Below, piece after piece: positions 42,967 through 53,882 of a DNA stretch of 64,000 nucleotides (positions are counted from its first letter, which is position 1; each line of letters starts with the position of its first letter). The stretch covers positions 310,841 through 374,840 of the forward strand of contig NZ_LMSG01000001.1 of the NCBI RefSeq assembly GCF_001428335.1, given 5' to 3'. The position numbers and the translations under genes were made by a program. The notes under the pieces were generated by a model that saw only the letters and a list, made by a program, of their open reading frames with translations, made no database searches and was not told the DNA's origin. Source of the stretch: Arthrobacter sp. Soil762. Its GTDB lineage: Bacteria > Actinomycetota > Actinomycetes > Actinomycetales > Micrococcaceae.

Positions 42967-43767
42967 GTGGCGGCCAGTTCACGCAGCGCCCGCGAAGCCA
43001 AACGGCGCATCCAGCAGATGGAGGCAAAGCGCGAGCTGCGGCGGGACCAGGAGAAACGGCGCAAGCGCGACAACCTCATCGCCGCCGGTGCCGGAACCGC
43101 CGCCGTCCTGCTCGCCGTCGTGCTCCAGCTGACTGCTTTTGCCGGCAACCCCACGGAAGACGAATTTGCCGCCTTAGAGGCCGGCCTGACCAGCCCAACC
43201 GACTCCCCCACGCCTTCCGCGCCCGCCACGAACGGTCCGAACATCCCGGCCCCTGACACTGCCGCCGGCAAGGTGTTCACTGGTGAACTGGCACTGAACG
43301 GGAACGTGCTCGGCGTCGAAATCGACGGCACCAAGGCACCCCAGGCCGCCGCGGTCTTCAAGGCACTGACAGATGAAGGTTTCTATAACGGCAGCGCCTG
43401 CCACCGCCTGACCACGGGCGAGACCTTCGCCCTGCTGCAGTGCGGCGGCGCCTCGGCCTCCGCCGACCCGGACTACACCTGGGGACCCCTCGAAAACACC
43501 CCCGCAGACAACATCTACCCTGCAGGCACGATTGCCGTAGCCCGGTCCGGCGACAACGCCTACGGTAACGGCAAGCAGTTCTTTGTGGTCTACAAAGACA
43601 CAGTGATTCCCGCCGACTCTGCCGGGGGCTATACGGTGGTGGGCAAGGTGACCTCCGGAATGGAGGCAGTGACCGCCATCGCCGCCGCGGGAATCACCCC
43701 CGGCTCCAGCTCATCAGACGGCGCACCTGTGCAACCAGTCACGATAGACTCGGTTTCTCTGAAGTAG
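42967..43767 (+). CDS. Membrane-anchored cyclophilin-type peptidylprolyl isomerase
   Basis: Protein of 266 residues with a strongly basic cytoplasmic N-terminus (1-35), one membrane segment (about 37-58) and a Pro/Ser/Thr-rich linker (70-95). A cyclophilin domain follows outside the cell, with FYNGSACHRLTTGETFALLQCGG and NAYGNGKQFFVVYKD. The usual catalytic Phe-Arg pair (FHRVI) reads CHRLT and FxxxQ is partly kept, so activity is likely but not certain. The start is GTG with GGAGG 4 bases before it. It is divergent from hisS. Confidence 0.88.
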   Translation: MAASSRSAREAKRRIQQMEAKRELRRDQEKRRKRDNLIAAGAGTAAVLLAVVLQLTAFAGNPTEDEFAALEAGLTSPTDSPTPSAPATNGPNIPAPDTAAGKVFTGELALNGNVLGVEIDGTKAPQAAAVFKALTDEGFYNGSACHRLTTGETFALLQCGGASASADPDYTWGPLENTPADNIYPAGTIAVARSGDNAYGNGKQFFVVYKDTVIPADSAGGYTVVGKVTSGMEAVTAIAAAGITPGSSSSDGAPVQPVTIDSVSLK

Positions 43768-43834
43768 GAAGCCAGGCCTTTACGGCCACGGTGCAGTACG
43801 TGAGTATTTCCCTCCAAGCGAAAGACTTTTAGCG

Positions 43835-45472
43835 GTGACAGACAGTCAGAAATCCGACGAAACAGCAGCAGACCTGACCGAGGCAACGGCCCCCGTGGCT
43901 GACCAGGCAGACGCTGTCCAGGCAACCGACGAACAGGCCCCGGTTGACGAAACCGTGGCTGAAGCGGACGTGGATCCAGAGGGCGTGGCCGTCCAGGCCG
44001 AAGATGCCGAAGCCCCGGTGGAACGTGCCGAGGTCCCGGCCGCCCCGGTTGAAGAGAGTGCGGCCGGTGCCGGGAGCGCGGCTGAAGAAGCCCCGGCCCC
44101 GGCCCCCGTGCCTGCTCCGGCAGCTCGACCCGCCCCATCGCCGGCAGCCTTCGCCGCCCGGCCCAAGCCGGCAGCGGCCGCACCTGTGGCAGCACCGGCA
44201 CCCGTCGCTTCCGCGACCTCGCTGGCGGAAGCTGCAAAGTGGGGCCGTGTTGAGGGGGACGGCCACGTATTCCTGACGATCGACGGCGATGAGCACCCGG
44301 TGGGCCAGTACCCCGGTGTCAGCAATGACGAAGCCCTCGCCTACTTCGCGCGGAAGCATGACGACATTGTTGCGCAGGTCCTGCTCCTGGAGCAGCGCAT
44401 CAGCTCCAAGGCGCCCAGCACCGATATGCAGAAGACCGTCACGCACCTGCGCGAGCAGCTGGCGGAGCGGAACATGGTGGGAGACCTCCGTTCTACCGAA
44501 GCACGGCTGGACGCTGTTTCCACGCAGATCGCCGAACTCGAAAAGGCAGAGAAGGCCGAACACGACGCCGTTCGCTCCGCCGAGCTCGCTGCCCGTGAGG
44601 CCATCGTGGCCGAAGCCGAAGAGATCTCGGGGCAGGATCCCGCCCAGATCCAGTGGAAGACCTCCAGCGCCCGGATGAACGATCTTTTTGAAAGCTGGAA
44701 GACAGCCCAGAAGGGCGGCATCCGGCTTGGCCGCAGCAACGAGGACGCCTTGTGGAAGCGGTTCCGTGCCGCCCGCACGGTTTTCGACCGTCACCGCCGC
44801 GCCTATTTCTCCCAGCTGGACAGCACAAACTCGGCCGCAAAATCGGCCAAGGAGAAGCTCATCGCCGAAGCCGAGGCCCTGTCCTCGTCCACAGACTGGG
44901 GCTTTGCCGCCGGCGAATACCGCCGGCTCATGGATGAATGGAAGGCCTCACCGCGCGCCAGCCGCAAGGACGACGACGCCCTCTGGGCCCGTTTCCGTGC
45001 CGCCCAGGATGTGTTCTTCACGCACCGGCAGGCAGCCAACGAGGAGATCGACCAGGAATACGCTGCCAACCTCACGGTGAAAGAAGCGCTCCTCGTCGAA
45101 GCGAACACCATCCTGCCGGTCAAGGACCTGGCCGCGGCCAAGAAGGCGCTCCAGTCTGTCCGGGACCGCTGGGAAGAAGCCGGCAAGGTCCCCCGCGCCG
45201 ACATGGGACGCATCGAAGCCGGCCTCCGCAAGGTGGAGGACGCTGTACGCAACGCCGAAGAGGAAAACTGGCAGCGCTCCAACCCCGAGACGAAGGCCCG
45301 CACCAACAGCGCCCTGTCGCAGCTGGAAGCAGCCATTTCCGGCCTGCAGGACGACCTCGCCAAGGCCGAAAAAGCCGGCGACCAGCGCAAGATCAAGGGG
45401 GCCCGCGAAGCCCTCGAGGCGAGGCAGGCCTGGTTGGACCAGATCCAGCGCTCGGCCAGCGAGCTTTCCTAG
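43835..45472 (+). CDS. DUF349 domain protein
   Basis: Soluble protein of 545 residues. The first about 125 residues are Ala, Pro, Glu and Val-rich and likely disordered. The rest is almost entirely helical with repeated DUF349 units recognisable by W-x-R/K-F-R-x-A, for example ALWKRFRAARTVFDRHR and ALWARFRAAQDVFFTHR. Coiled-coil segments lie near 165-260. The family is widespread in actinobacteria without a firm function. The start is GTG. A hairpin terminator follows 49 bases after the stop. Confidence 0.88.
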   Translation: MTDSQKSDETAADLTEATAPVADQADAVQATDEQAPVDETVAEADVDPEGVAVQAEDAEAPVERAEVPAAPVEESAAGAGSAAEEAPAPAPVPAPAARPAPSPAAFAARPKPAAAAPVAAPAPVASATSLAEAAKWGRVEGDGHVFLTIDGDEHPVGQYPGVSNDEALAYFARKHDDIVAQVLLLEQRISSKAPSTDMQKTVTHLREQLAERNMVGDLRSTEARLDAVSTQIAELEKAEKAEHDAVRSAELAAREAIVAEAEEISGQDPAQIQWKTSSARMNDLFESWKTAQKGGIRLGRSNEDALWKRFRAARTVFDRHRRAYFSQLDSTNSAAKSAKEKLIAEAEALSSSTDWGFAAGEYRRLMDEWKASPRASRKDDDALWARFRAAQDVFFTHRQAANEEIDQEYAANLTVKEALLVEANTILPVKDLAAAKKALQSVRDRWEEAGKVPRADMGRIEAGLRKVEDAVRNAEEENWQRSNPETKARTNSALSQLEAAISGLQDDLAKAEKAGDQRKIKGAREALEARQAWLDQIQRSASELS

Positions 45473-45521
45473 TCAGTAGTTTGTAGGGTGCCTTTGTAAG
45501 GCGCCTGTCGCACGACGTACT

Positions 45522-45559
45522 GGCCCGGTCCCGGTTATCCACATAACCGGGACCGGGCC
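45522..45559 (+). terminator. Terminator of the DUF349 gene
   Basis: Perfect 17-base arms (45522-45538 and 45543-45559) with the loop CCAC, containing GGCCCGGTCCCGGTTAT. No U-tract follows. Confidence 0.8.
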
Positions 45560-45595
45560 TGTGCGCGTTAAGGGAAGACGCGGCAGGATGGAGGG

Positions 45596-46369
45596 ATGGC
45601 CACCTCCTCACCACCCCAATACCCGGACCTATATTCGCCGGGGAAGCCTTTCGCGTGGCCCGAACTCCAGTCACTGGCAGCGGACGGTGTCCTGGCGCAG
45701 TTCCACCATCACGGCTTCACGTTGCCGGACGCTCTAGCGTCACCCCACGTGCGGGCCAGAACGGTGGCCAACGCGGTTCCGGCAGCTGTCAGGCAGCGCG
45801 TGGTGGCGGGGCGCATGACGGCGGCCTGGATCTACGGCTGTGCGGCCGAACCGGACCGGCTGGCCTTGCTTGTGGACGCGAAGCGGCGGATTTCGAGCCT
45901 CCGCAACACCAGGGGCTGTACGCTCCATGAAGTCCGGCTTGGTCCGTTCGACGTGGTCAGCATGGGCGGGCTCATGGTGTCCAGCCCACTGCGCACCGCC
46001 GTGGATATTGCCCTGCACGTTGACGTCCACCGGGCCTTGCCGGCCCTGACCGGGTTGCTGGCCCGCCCGGAGCGGGACGTGCGCCTGCGCCTGCTGATCC
46101 TGGCCATTGAGGCCAGCCCCCGGGTCCCCCACAAACGGGCCGCACTGGAAAAGCTGGCCTTGCTAGCTCCGGCGCTTGTTGCCGGTGGTCCGGTAGACGT
46201 CGAAAACGCCGTCGATGCGCCGCACGGCACTGAGAACGTGGCTGAGGTACTTGGGGTCGCCCATCTCGAAGGCGAACCTGGAGATGGCCACCCTGTCGGT
46301 GGAGGTGTTCACACTGGCCGCCAGAATGTTGACGTGGTTCTCGGAAAGGACGCGGGTGACGTCCGATAG
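45596..46369 (+). CDS. AbiEi-antitoxin-like protein, 3' end antisense to rel
   Basis: Open frame of 257 residues. Residues about 55-150 resemble the type IV AbiEi antitoxin family: [18 protein letters not shown], then a [17 protein letters not shown] segment. The N-terminal 50 residues are less typical. No toxin partner (AbiEii nucleotidyltransferase) is adjacent, so it is an orphan. The recognisable protein ends near residue 190. The remaining about 69 residues are encoded opposite the rel coding sequence and look like chance open frame, which suggests an original stop has been lost. AGGA lies 7 bases before the ATG. Confidence 0.6.
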   Translation: MATSSPPQYPDLYSPGKPFAWPELQSLAADGVLAQFHHHGFTLPDALASPHVRARTVANAVPAAVRQRVVAGRMTAAWIYGCAAEPDRLALLVDAKRRISSLRNTRGCTLHEVRLGPFDVVSMGGLMVSSPLRTAVDIALHVDVHRALPALTGLLARPERDVRLRLLILAIEASPRVPHKRAALEKLALLAPALVAGGPVDVENAVDAPHGTENVAEVLGVAHLEGEPGDGHPVGGGVHTGRQNVDVVLGKDAGDVR

Positions 46370-48556
46370 CAGGGACTTCCGGTCCAGCGCCTCAACCTGG
46401 ATCTCCACCAGGAAAACACTTGACTGGGTGGGTGCCCAGTCCACTTCAACAATCCTGTCGGGCTGGTCCCGGAGATCCGAAATGTTGGTGCAGTCCGTAC
46501 GGTGCACCGAAACACCGGAGCCGCGGGTGACAAAGCCGAGGATCGGGTCCGGCGGAACTGGCGTGCAACAGCGCGCGAGCTTCACCCAGACATCGCCAAC
46601 GCCGCGCACTACCACGCCGGAATCGGAGAACTTGGTTTTGGCTACCTGCGTAGGGATGCTGACTTCAGTGATGTCGTCGTCAGTGCTCTCGTTGCCACCG
46701 AGGCTTTCAACGAGTTTCTCCATGACCGACTGTGCTGATGTATGACCGTCGCCTACGCCGGCGTAGAGGCCGGAGATGTCAAGGTACTTGAAGTCTGCGG
46801 CCACCGCCGCCAGGGCCTCGTGCGTCATCAGGCGCTGCAGGGGCAGGTTCTGCTTGCGCATGGCCCGTGTCAGCAGTTCCTTGCCGCGGTCGATTGCTTC
46901 TTCGCGCCGTTCCTTGCTGAACCACTGACGGATCTTGTTCCGGGCTCGGGCACTCTTGACGAAGTGCTGCCAGTCCTGGCTGGGCCCGGCGCCTTCGGCC
47001 TTGGAGGTGAAGATCTCCACCCAGTCGCCGTGGTTCAGCTCGCTGTTCAGCGGAACGAGCTTGCCGTTGACCCGCGCGCCGATGGTGCGATGCCCCACTT
47101 CGGTGTGAACGGAGTAGGCAAAATCAACCGGAGTCGATCCGGCAGGCAGTGCCATGACCTCACCCTTGGGGGTGAAGACAAAGACTTCGCGGGCGTTGAT
47201 CTCAAACCGCAGCGAGTCCAGGAACTCCCCCGGATCGGACGTCTCCTGCTGCCAGTCAACCAGGGACCTCAGCCAACCCATGTCCCCCTCACGGGGGCTG
47301 CCCGGCCCCACTGCCGTACGGTTGGGCTGATCCTTGTACTTCCAGTGGGCGGCCACACCGTACTCAGCACGGCGGTGCATTTCGTGGGTCCTGATCTGGA
47401 TCTCCACGGGCTTGCCGCCGGGTCCGATCACCGTGGTGTGCAGTGACTGGTACATATTGAACTTGGGCATGGCGATGTAGTCTTTGAACCGCCCCGGCAG
47501 CGGGTTCCAGCGCGAATGCATGGTGCCCAGGGCGGCGTAACAGTCCCGGACCGAATCGACGAGCACCCGGACGCCCATGAGGTCGTTGATGTCGTCGAAA
47601 TCCTTGTCCCGGACAATCATCTTCTGGTAGATCGAGTAATAGTGTTTCGGCCTGCCGGTAATGGTGGCCTTGATCCGGGCGGTACGGAGGTCCTCGGTGA
47701 TCTGGTCCCGGATGACGCCGAGGCTCTTTTCCCGTTCCGGGGTGCGGTCGCCCACCATCCGGACGATTTCCTCATAGACCTTCGGATAGAGGGCCGCGAA
47801 GGACAGGTCCTCCAACTCCCACTTGATGGTGTTCATGCCCAGGCGGTGGGCAAGGGGCGCGAATATTTCAAGGGTCTCGCGGGCTTTTCGGGCCGATGAC
47901 TCCGCGGAGACAAAGCGCCAGGTCCGGGCGTTGTGGAGCCTGTCCGCGAGCTTGATCATGAGGACCCGGATGTCCTTGGCCATGGCCACAACCATCTTGC
48001 GGACGGTCTCTGACTGCGCGGCTTCGCCAAAGCTGACTTTGTCCAGCTTGGTGACGCCGTCCACCAGCATGGCAACCTCCGGACCGAAGTCCCTTTTGAG
48101 GTCCGCCAGCGTGTAGGGGGTGTCCTCAACCGTGTCGTGCAGCAGCGCCGCGGCGAGGGTGGTTCCACTGAGGCCCAGCTCAGCGAGGATGGTGGCTACG
48201 GCCACGGGGTGGGTGATGTAGGGATCACCGCTCTTGCGCTTCTGCCCGCGGTGGCTCTGCTCAGCCACCTCGAAGGCGCGCTGGATAAGATCGAAATCTT
48301 CTTTGGGGTTGTTCGCACGGACGGTACGCAGCAGCGGCTCGAGAATGGGCGAATAGGTTGCCGTGCCGCGGCCGGTCAGCCGGGCCAAACGGGAGCGCGT
48401 CCGCTCTCGGCGGCCGGGAAATGTTGGGCGGGCGCCGGAATTGTCCACGGGAACAACCGGCGCCGGGCGTACGGAAGCGGTCAGTCCGGTCTGAACTCCG
48501 TGGCCCGGACTGTCATCCCCACCTGCCGTTGGCACCGACGCCGAACGTTCTTCCAA
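46163..48556 (-). CDS. rel: Bifunctional (p)ppGpp synthetase/hydrolase Rel
   Basis: Makes and degrades the stringent-response alarmones. The protein is about 797 residues, with the HD hydrolase domain ([26 protein letters not shown]), the synthetase domain ([11 protein letters not shown]), TGS ([20 protein letters not shown]), a CC/RIS region ([15 protein letters not shown]) and the C-terminal ACT domain. I favour a TTG start with GAGGGG 7 bases before it. A GTG five codons earlier (48571) lacks a ribosome site. Its last 207 bases run antisense to the AbiEi-like gene. Confidence 0.96.
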   Translation of the reverse strand: MEERSASVPTAGGDDSPGHGVQTGLTASVRPAPVVPVDNSGARPTFPGRRERTRSRLARLTGRGTATYSPILEPLLRTVRANNPKEDFDLIQRAFEVAEQSHRGQKRKSGDPYITHPVAVATILAELGLSGTTLAAALLHDTVEDTPYTLADLKRDFGPEVAMLVDGVTKLDKVSFGEAAQSETVRKMVVAMAKDIRVLMIKLADRLHNARTWRFVSAESSARKARETLEIFAPLAHRLGMNTIKWELEDLSFAALYPKVYEEIVRMVGDRTPEREKSLGVIRDQITEDLRTARIKATITGRPKHYYSIYQKMIVRDKDFDDINDLMGVRVLVDSVRDCYAALGTMHSRWNPLPGRFKDYIAMPKFNMYQSLHTTVIGPGGKPVEIQIRTHEMHRRAEYGVAAHWKYKDQPNRTAVGPGSPREGDMGWLRSLVDWQQETSDPGEFLDSLRFEINAREVFVFTPKGEVMALPAGSTPVDFAYSVHTEVGHRTIGARVNGKLVPLNSELNHGDWVEIFTSKAEGAGPSQDWQHFVKSARARNKIRQWFSKERREEAIDRGKELLTRAMRKQNLPLQRLMTHEALAAVAADFKYLDISGLYAGVGDGHTSAQSVMEKLVESLGGNESTDDDITEVSIPTQVAKTKFSDSGVVVRGVGDVWVKLARCCTPVPPDPILGFVTRGSGVSVHRTDCTNISDLRDQPDRIVEVDWAPTQSSVFLVEIQVEALDRKSLLSDVTRVLSENHVNILAASVNTSTDRVAISRFAFEMGDPKYLSHVLSAVRRIDGVFDVYRTTGNKRRS

Positions 48557-48638
48557 TGAAGCACCCCTCACGACTGTTTAATTACTCCAGTCTATTCCCC
48601 CGCCAGTTCACTTATGTAACCGGCGCTCAAATGCGAAA

Positions 48639-48678
48639 CGGGCCGGGCGGCGTCGGTATTCCGACGCCGCCCGGCCCG
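48639..48678 (-). terminator. secF terminator
   Basis: Perfect 18-base arms (48639-48656 and 48661-48678) with the loop TATT on the plus strand, very GC-rich. It lies 15 bases after the secF stop and is followed by UUUCGC. Confidence 0.85.
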
Positions 48679-48693
48679 CTGCGCTGCGATGGG

Positions 48694-49716
48694 TCAGGCC
48701 CCTGCGGGCGCAGCCGATTCTTCGGTCTTGGCGTTGTTCGCGGACCTGCGGTGTTCAACGCGTTTCGCCTGCTTCACCAGGTCAGGTTCGTTCTGGCGCA
48801 GCCAGGCATACATCGGGGCGGCGATAAATATGGTGGCCGCCGTGCCGATCAGGATTCCGACGAACAGTGCCAGGGACAGGTCCCGCAAGGTGCCTGCCCC
48901 CAGAAGGCCGGCACCGATGAACAGGATGGCGCCGACCGGCAGGATGGCCACCATCATGGTGTTGATGGAACGCACCAGGGTCTGGTTGACGGCGAGGTTG
49001 ACTTCCTCACCGAACGTGCGGCGCGTGGACGCATCGAGATCAGCGGTGTTCTCACGGATCTTGTCGAAGACCACCACCGTGTCATACAGCGAGTAGCTGA
49101 GCACCGTCAGGAACCCGATGATGGCTGAGGGCGTTACCTCGAAGTCGCTGAGGGCATACACGCCGGCGGTGATGAACATTGTCACCAGCATTCCGGCCAT
49201 CGCGGACAGCGACATCTTCCAGGTCCGGAAGTACAGCGCCATCAGCACCGCGGCCAAGGCCACGAAGACGATCAGGCCAATCAGGGCCTGCTTAGTGACA
49301 TCCGCGCCCCAGGTGGGTCCGATAAACGTGGATGTCACCTCGTTGTCGGTGACGCCGTAGGCCGAGATGAGGCCGTCCTTGATCCGGAGGGTTTCGTCAT
49401 CCGTGAGCTTGTCCGTCTGGATCCGCATGGTGGTACCGGCGACATTGGCCACACGCGGAACGCTGCCGGCCACAACGTCTTCGACAACCTTTTCACCAAG
49501 GGCCGAGTCGGTGCTTTGCACGTTGGAGACGGTGAACTCCGAACCGCCGCGGAATTCGATGCCAAGGTTGAAGCCACCCTTGGCTACCGGAATGAGGATG
49601 GACAGCGCCACCGCCACCGCCGCGATGATGAACCACAGTTTCTTGGCACCGACGAAGTTGTACGAGCGCTTCCCGGTGTAGAGCTCGTTGCCGAAATTGG
49701 CGAAGCTGCTGGACAT
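48694..49716 (-). CDS. secF: Protein translocase subunit SecF
   Basis: Works with SecD to pull exported proteins through SecYEG using the proton gradient. The 340-residue protein has six predicted membrane segments, the first periplasmic motif LGIEFRGGSEFTV, and the conserved YSLYDTVVVFDKIREN in the membrane core. The ATG overlaps the secD stop by one base (TAATG). The C-terminal tail is charged and Ala-rich. Confidence 0.96.
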   Translation of the reverse strand: MSSSFANFGNELYTGKRSYNFVGAKKLWFIIAAVAVALSILIPVAKGGFNLGIEFRGGSEFTVSNVQSTDSALGEKVVEDVVAGSVPRVANVAGTTMRIQTDKLTDDETLRIKDGLISAYGVTDNEVTSTFIGPTWGADVTKQALIGLIVFVALAAVLMALYFRTWKMSLSAMAGMLVTMFITAGVYALSDFEVTPSAIIGFLTVLSYSLYDTVVVFDKIRENTADLDASTRRTFGEEVNLAVNQTLVRSINTMMVAILPVGAILFIGAGLLGAGTLRDLSLALFVGILIGTAATIFIAAPMYAWLRQNEPDLVKQAKRVEHRRSANNAKTEESAAPAGA

Positions 49717-51473
49717 TACTTGTTCTCCTTGGCTGCGCTCTTGGAGGAGCCGGTGAGCTGCTCCTGCTTTTCCGCGAGGCGGCGTTCTGCGATGGTCATG
49801 CGTCGTTCAGCCTCGGCTGCCGCGCCAGTGTTCTTGGCGCGGACCACGGACGGCTTGGCCTCCGGCGTGCGCAGGCGCCCGGCGCCGCGGTAGAGCGGCA
49901 CAACACCCAGCCGCTTGGGGTCCAGGCCGGAGAGCGGGTGGCCCTCCCCGAAGAACTTGGTGCGCGCCAGGAGCTGCAGCGTCGGGTGCGTGAACATAAA
50001 GACCACGATGAGGTCGGCAATGGCCGTCAGACCCAGCGTGAAAGCGAACCCGCGGACGTTGCCGACGGCCACAAAGTAGAGCACGAGCGCGGCCAGCAGG
50101 TTCACGGCCTTGGAGGCCAGGACAGTGCGCTTGGCCCGCTTCCAGCCGTTCTCCACCGCGGAGACCAATCCACGGCCTTCGCGGAGTTCATCGCGGATGC
50201 GTTCAAAGTAGACGATGAACGAGTCAGCGGTCTGACCGATGGCGACGATGAGGCCGGCCACGCCTGCCAGGGAAAGCCGGTAGTTTTCGGTCCAGCCCAG
50301 GAGGGCGATGGCCAGATAGGTAAGGGCGCCGGCCACCACCAGCGATGCGATGGTTACCAGGCCCAGGGCCCGGTACTGGAAGAGTGAGTAGACCACCACC
50401 AGGAGCAAACCGATGATGCCTGCAAGCAGGCCCATGCGGAGCTGTTCGCCACCCAAGGTGGCGGAGATCTGCTGGTCGCTCTGGATCTCGAAGCTGATGG
50501 GCAGTGCACCAAAGCGAAGCTGGTCGGAAAGGACTTTGGCGGTCTGTTCGGTGAATCCGCCCGTGATCTGCGGACGTCCGTCGGTGATGACGGCCAAGGA
50601 GCGCGGCGCGGAAATGACCTGGTCGTCGAGGACGATGGCGAACTGAGCCTTGGGGTCGTTGCCGGTCTCGCCGCCGGCTGCCACGTAGAACTGGTTTAGG
50701 CGTTCGGTGACCGACTTGAACTTGGCGGTGCCTTCGTCGTCGAACTGGATGTTGACGGCCCAGTCGTTGGTCACAGCGCCCTGCGCACCCTGCTGCAGCT
50801 GGAAGGAGGACGTGACAATGTTGCCGCCCTTGACCTCCACCGGACCCAGGATGTACTTGATGGCCGGCGTGGTCTCCGTTGCCGGTTCACAGGTAACTAG
50901 GGGTTTGGTGGGATCGGAGGCCTCCGGGCTCTCCGGCGCAGGATTGTTGCAGTCCATGGTTTCGAACTGTCGGTAGATGTCCGCGGTAATCCAGTTGATA
51001 TCGCTGCCGTTGGCGGGCTCCGCCGTTGGCTTCGGAAGCTGGTCTTCGGGGGTGAGGGATTCCGTGGGAACGGGCGCGCCGTCGCCATTCAGCAATACGG
51101 GACGGAAGTTCATGTCCGCGGAGGCCTGGATCAGGTCGCGGGTTTCCTTCGTGGGTGTACCCGGAAGGCTGACCACTACGTTGCGGCCTGACTGCGTGCT
51201 GATTTCCGCTTCGGCAACACCTGAACCATCCACACGTTGGCGGATGATGGCTACGGCCTGGTTGAGCTGCTCTTCATTGATGTCCGAACCGCCCTCAACC
51301 TTGGGCGCCAGGATCATCTGAGTGCCACCCTCGAGGTCCAGTGCCAGCTTGGGTGCCCAGCTTGCCTGTCCGGCAAGGGTGCCGCCGGCCAGGACGGCGG
51401 TCAGCACAGCGAGGACTACGCCGAGCCACACCAGTACCCTCAGGCCTGAGTTGTTAGGGCCAGTTCGTGCCAT
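49716..51473 (-). CDS. secD: Protein translocase subunit SecD
   Basis: Large partner of SecF with a periplasmic domain that binds emerging substrate. The 585-residue protein has an N-terminal helix, then LALDLEGGTQMILAPK, the long periplasmic region, and six helices with SLAGVAGLIVAIGQTADSFI near the end of the core. A basic and glutamate-rich cytoplasmic tail follows. It is located between yajC and secF, the standard operon. Confidence 0.97.
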   Translation of the reverse strand: MARTGPNNSGLRVLVWLGVVLAVLTAVLAGGTLAGQASWAPKLALDLEGGTQMILAPKVEGGSDINEEQLNQAVAIIRQRVDGSGVAEAEISTQSGRNVVVSLPGTPTKETRDLIQASADMNFRPVLLNGDGAPVPTESLTPEDQLPKPTAEPANGSDINWITADIYRQFETMDCNNPAPESPEASDPTKPLVTCEPATETTPAIKYILGPVEVKGGNIVTSSFQLQQGAQGAVTNDWAVNIQFDDEGTAKFKSVTERLNQFYVAAGGETGNDPKAQFAIVLDDQVISAPRSLAVITDGRPQITGGFTEQTAKVLSDQLRFGALPISFEIQSDQQISATLGGEQLRMGLLAGIIGLLLVVVYSLFQYRALGLVTIASLVVAGALTYLAIALLGWTENYRLSLAGVAGLIVAIGQTADSFIVYFERIRDELREGRGLVSAVENGWKRAKRTVLASKAVNLLAALVLYFVAVGNVRGFAFTLGLTAIADLIVVFMFTHPTLQLLARTKFFGEGHPLSGLDPKRLGVVPLYRGAGRLRTPEAKPSVVRAKNTGAAAEAERRMTIAERRLAEKQEQLTGSSKSAAKENK

Positions 51474-51584
51474 TGTCGATCTTTCTCTTATTTACGGAGG
51501 AACCACCGGCGGGAGCTATCTGTCCCACCGGCGGTTGTCCCCAGCCGTAGAGGTGTTGTAACGCGGGCTGCCGTGCGGCGCGGA

Positions 51585-51983
51585 CTAGTTGTCCTTCTTG
51601 CCCTCGTCGTTGAGGCGCTTCAGGGTCTCGTCCGGGGTTTCGGCGGATGCTGCCGGGGTGCCTGCTTCTTCAGTGGTGAGTGAGGAGGCGTCATCCGGGA
51701 CGGCCGGAGTCTCGGCTTCGACGGGCGGTTCCACAATCTTGGTCACGGACTGGCGGTGGACGGTTGCCAGGTTCCCGGGCGAGAGCTCAAGGACAACCTT
51801 GTTCTCGGCGTCGTCCATGGAGACAATCCGGCCAAAGAGCCCGAAGCTGGTCATAACCTCAACACCGGGCTCGAACTGGGACTGCAGCGTTGCCTGCTGC
51901 TCCTTGGTCTTCTTGTTGCGGCGGAACATCATGAAGATAAAGATTCCGAGCATTGCGAACAAGACGATGTTCATTGGATCCAC
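51585..51983 (-). CDS. yajC: Preprotein translocase accessory subunit YajC
   Basis: Small partner of SecDF. I take the GTG reading VDPMNIVLFAML as the start, giving 132 residues; the ATG three codons later is nearly as likely. One membrane helix (about 4-22) is followed by the YajC domain with FRRNKKTKEQQATLQ and FEPGVEVMTSFGLFGRIVSM. The C-terminal about 40 residues are acidic and Pro/Thr-rich. The frame stays open to 52178, but that part has no family sequence and runs into ruvB. Confidence 0.93.
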   Translation of the reverse strand: MDPMNIVLFAMLGIFIFMMFRRNKKTKEQQATLQSQFEPGVEVMTSFGLFGRIVSMDDAENKVVLELSPGNLATVHRQSVTKIVEPPVEAETPAVPDDASSLTTEEAGTPAASAETPDETLKRLNDEGKKDN

Positions 51984-52156
51984 AGGGAAGATTCCGTTCT
52001 GTACTGGCGTATCGGGTGTTTGGCAGCGTCCGCGTCGTTCCCCGTTGCAGAGAATCCTGCCTGGCAGGCAGCGGCTCCTCGGAGCCGTCGCGGGAACACA
52101 GACCCGAACGTGCCGGGTGTCATACCAGTCTAAAGGGAAAAGCTGGGAGGACAGTG

Positions 52157-53245
52157 CTATTGACCGTTCGGTGCCCATTCGGCCGCGGACTCGGCGCCGT
52201 CCGGGTCCGGTTCGAACAGATCCAACGGCTCCTGCCCGAAAACTCCGGCCGGTACGGCGAAGCCCAGGTGGGTCCAGGCCGGAGCCATGGCGATGCGGCC
52301 CCGGGGCGTCCGGCCCAGCAGGCCTTCGCGCACTAGGAACGGTTCCGCCACCGTTTCCACGGTCTCGGTCTCCTCACCCACCGCAATGGCAAGGGTGGAA
52401 AGCCCAACGGGTCCCCCGCCGAACTTCGTAATGAGTGCTTCGAGGACAGCGCGGTCCAGCCGGTCCAGGCCTCGCTTGTCCACTTCATACATGTCCAGGG
52501 CAGCGGAAGCGGCGCGGGCATCAATCTGCTCAATCCCATGCACGAGCGCCCAGTCCCGGACCCGGCGGAGGAGGCGGTTGGCGATACGTGGCGTACCGCG
52601 GGACCGGCCGGCAATTTCGCTGAAGCCCGCAGAGTTGACCTTGAGGTCCAGCAGGCCGGCGGAGCGCCTGAGCACCAGTTCGAGCTCGGCCACGCTATAG
52701 AACTCCAAATGCCCGGTGAACCCGAACCTGTCCCGGAGCGGTCCTGGCAGCAGACCGGCGCGCGTGGTGGCACCCACCAGGGTGAAGGGCGGCAGTTCCA
52801 ACGGAATGGCGGTGGCCCCGGCGCCCTTGCCCACCACGATGTCCACACGGAAATCTTCCATGGCCATGTAAAGCATTTCCTCTGCCGGCCTGGACATCCG
52901 GTGGATCTCGTCCAGGAACAGGACCTCCCCTTCGGAAAGGGAGGAAAGGATGGCGGCGAGGTCCCCGGCGTGCTGGATGGCGGGACCGCTGCTGATCCGC
53001 AGCGGCGAGTTCATTTCAGCTGCCACGATCATGGCCAGGGTTGTTTTTCCCAGGCCCGGAGGGCCGGAAAACAGCACGTGGTCCGCGCTGCGTCCCCGCA
53101 TCCGGGAGGCCTGCAGGACCAGCGAGAGTTGCCTGCGCACCCGGTGCTGGCCCACGAAGTCATCCAGGTTCTTCGGCCGGAGGGCGGCTTCGATCACCCG
53201 TTCCTCGGGTTCCTCCCCTGCTGCCACCACCGAAGGCTCAGCCAC
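52157..53245 (-). CDS. ruvB: Holliday junction branch migration ATPase RuvB
   Basis: Hexameric motor that drives branch migration with RuvA. The 362-residue protein has an N-terminal [20 protein letters not shown] segment, Walker [12 protein letters not shown] (about 60-70), Walker B LFLDEIHR, the arginine-finger region [19 protein letters not shown] and the C-terminal winged helix. The start is GTG and overlaps ruvA by 8 bases. Confidence 0.97.
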   Translation of the reverse strand: MAEPSVVAAGEEPEERVIEAALRPKNLDDFVGQHRVRRQLSLVLQASRMRGRSADHVLFSGPPGLGKTTLAMIVAAEMNSPLRISSGPAIQHAGDLAAILSSLSEGEVLFLDEIHRMSRPAEEMLYMAMEDFRVDIVVGKGAGATAIPLELPPFTLVGATTRAGLLPGPLRDRFGFTGHLEFYSVAELELVLRRSAGLLDLKVNSAGFSEIAGRSRGTPRIANRLLRRVRDWALVHGIEQIDARAASAALDMYEVDKRGLDRLDRAVLEALITKFGGGPVGLSTLAIAVGEETETVETVAEPFLVREGLLGRTPRGRIAMAPAWTHLGFAVPAGVFGQEPLDLFEPDPDGAESAAEWAPNGQ

Positions 53246-53882
53246 GGCTGCCTACGCGGTTACCGGCCCGCGCGCCATCCTGGCCCAGCCAGCGCAGCGT
53301 GGTCCGCAGTATCTCGGCCACATTGCCACGGAATTCCACCTCGGGATCGTCTGCAAGGGCCTTCTCGATGCTGGCACCGGCATCCTTTTCCGACCACCCG
53401 AGGCTGGTCATGGCCGCCACTACCTGGGGCTTCCAGGCCGCTTCGGCCGGAGTGGACGCGCCGGCGGCACCTGCCGTTCCGTGGGGCACCAGCTTGCCGG
53501 CCAGTTCCAGTACGATCCGGCCGGCCACTTTGGGGCCGATGCCGGGCACCGTGGTGAATGTCTTGCTGTCACTCGTGTGCGCGGCAACCCTGATCGCTTC
53601 AGGCTCGTGCACGGCGAGCACGGCCAGTGCGAGCCGCGGACCTACGCCGCTGACGCTGAGCAGGACATCGAAGACTTCGCGTTCGTCGTCGGTGGCAAAA
53701 CCGAACAGGGTGAGGGAATCCTCACGCACGATCAGCGACGTGAAGAGCTTGCCTTCCTCGCCGGTGCGGAGGCGGCTGAGGGTCTGTGGCGTGGCGTTGA
53801 CGCTCATGCCCGCCCCGTTGAGGTCGATCACGGCAGCGGAAAGGCCAACGTGCGCTACGGTTCCGCGAAGGAAACTGATCAA
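53238..53882 (-). CDS. ruvA: Holliday junction binding protein RuvA
   Basis: Tetramer that binds four-way junctions and loads RuvB. The 214-residue protein has an OB-fold N-terminus, two helix-hairpin-helix motifs ([16 protein letters not shown] and [19 protein letters not shown]) and a C-terminal RuvB-binding domain. The start is TTG, reading LISFLRGTV with AGGAG 7 bases before it. No LexA box is seen in the 90-base gap to ruvC. Confidence 0.96.
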   Translation of the reverse strand: MISFLRGTVAHVGLSAAVIDLNGAGMSVNATPQTLSRLRTGEEGKLFTSLIVREDSLTLFGFATDDEREVFDVLLSVSGVGPRLALAVLAVHEPEAIRVAAHTSDSKTFTTVPGIGPKVAGRIVLELAGKLVPHGTAGAAGASTPAEAAWKPQVVAAMTSLGWSEKDAGASIEKALADDPEVEFRGNVAEILRTTLRWLGQDGARAGNRVGSRG

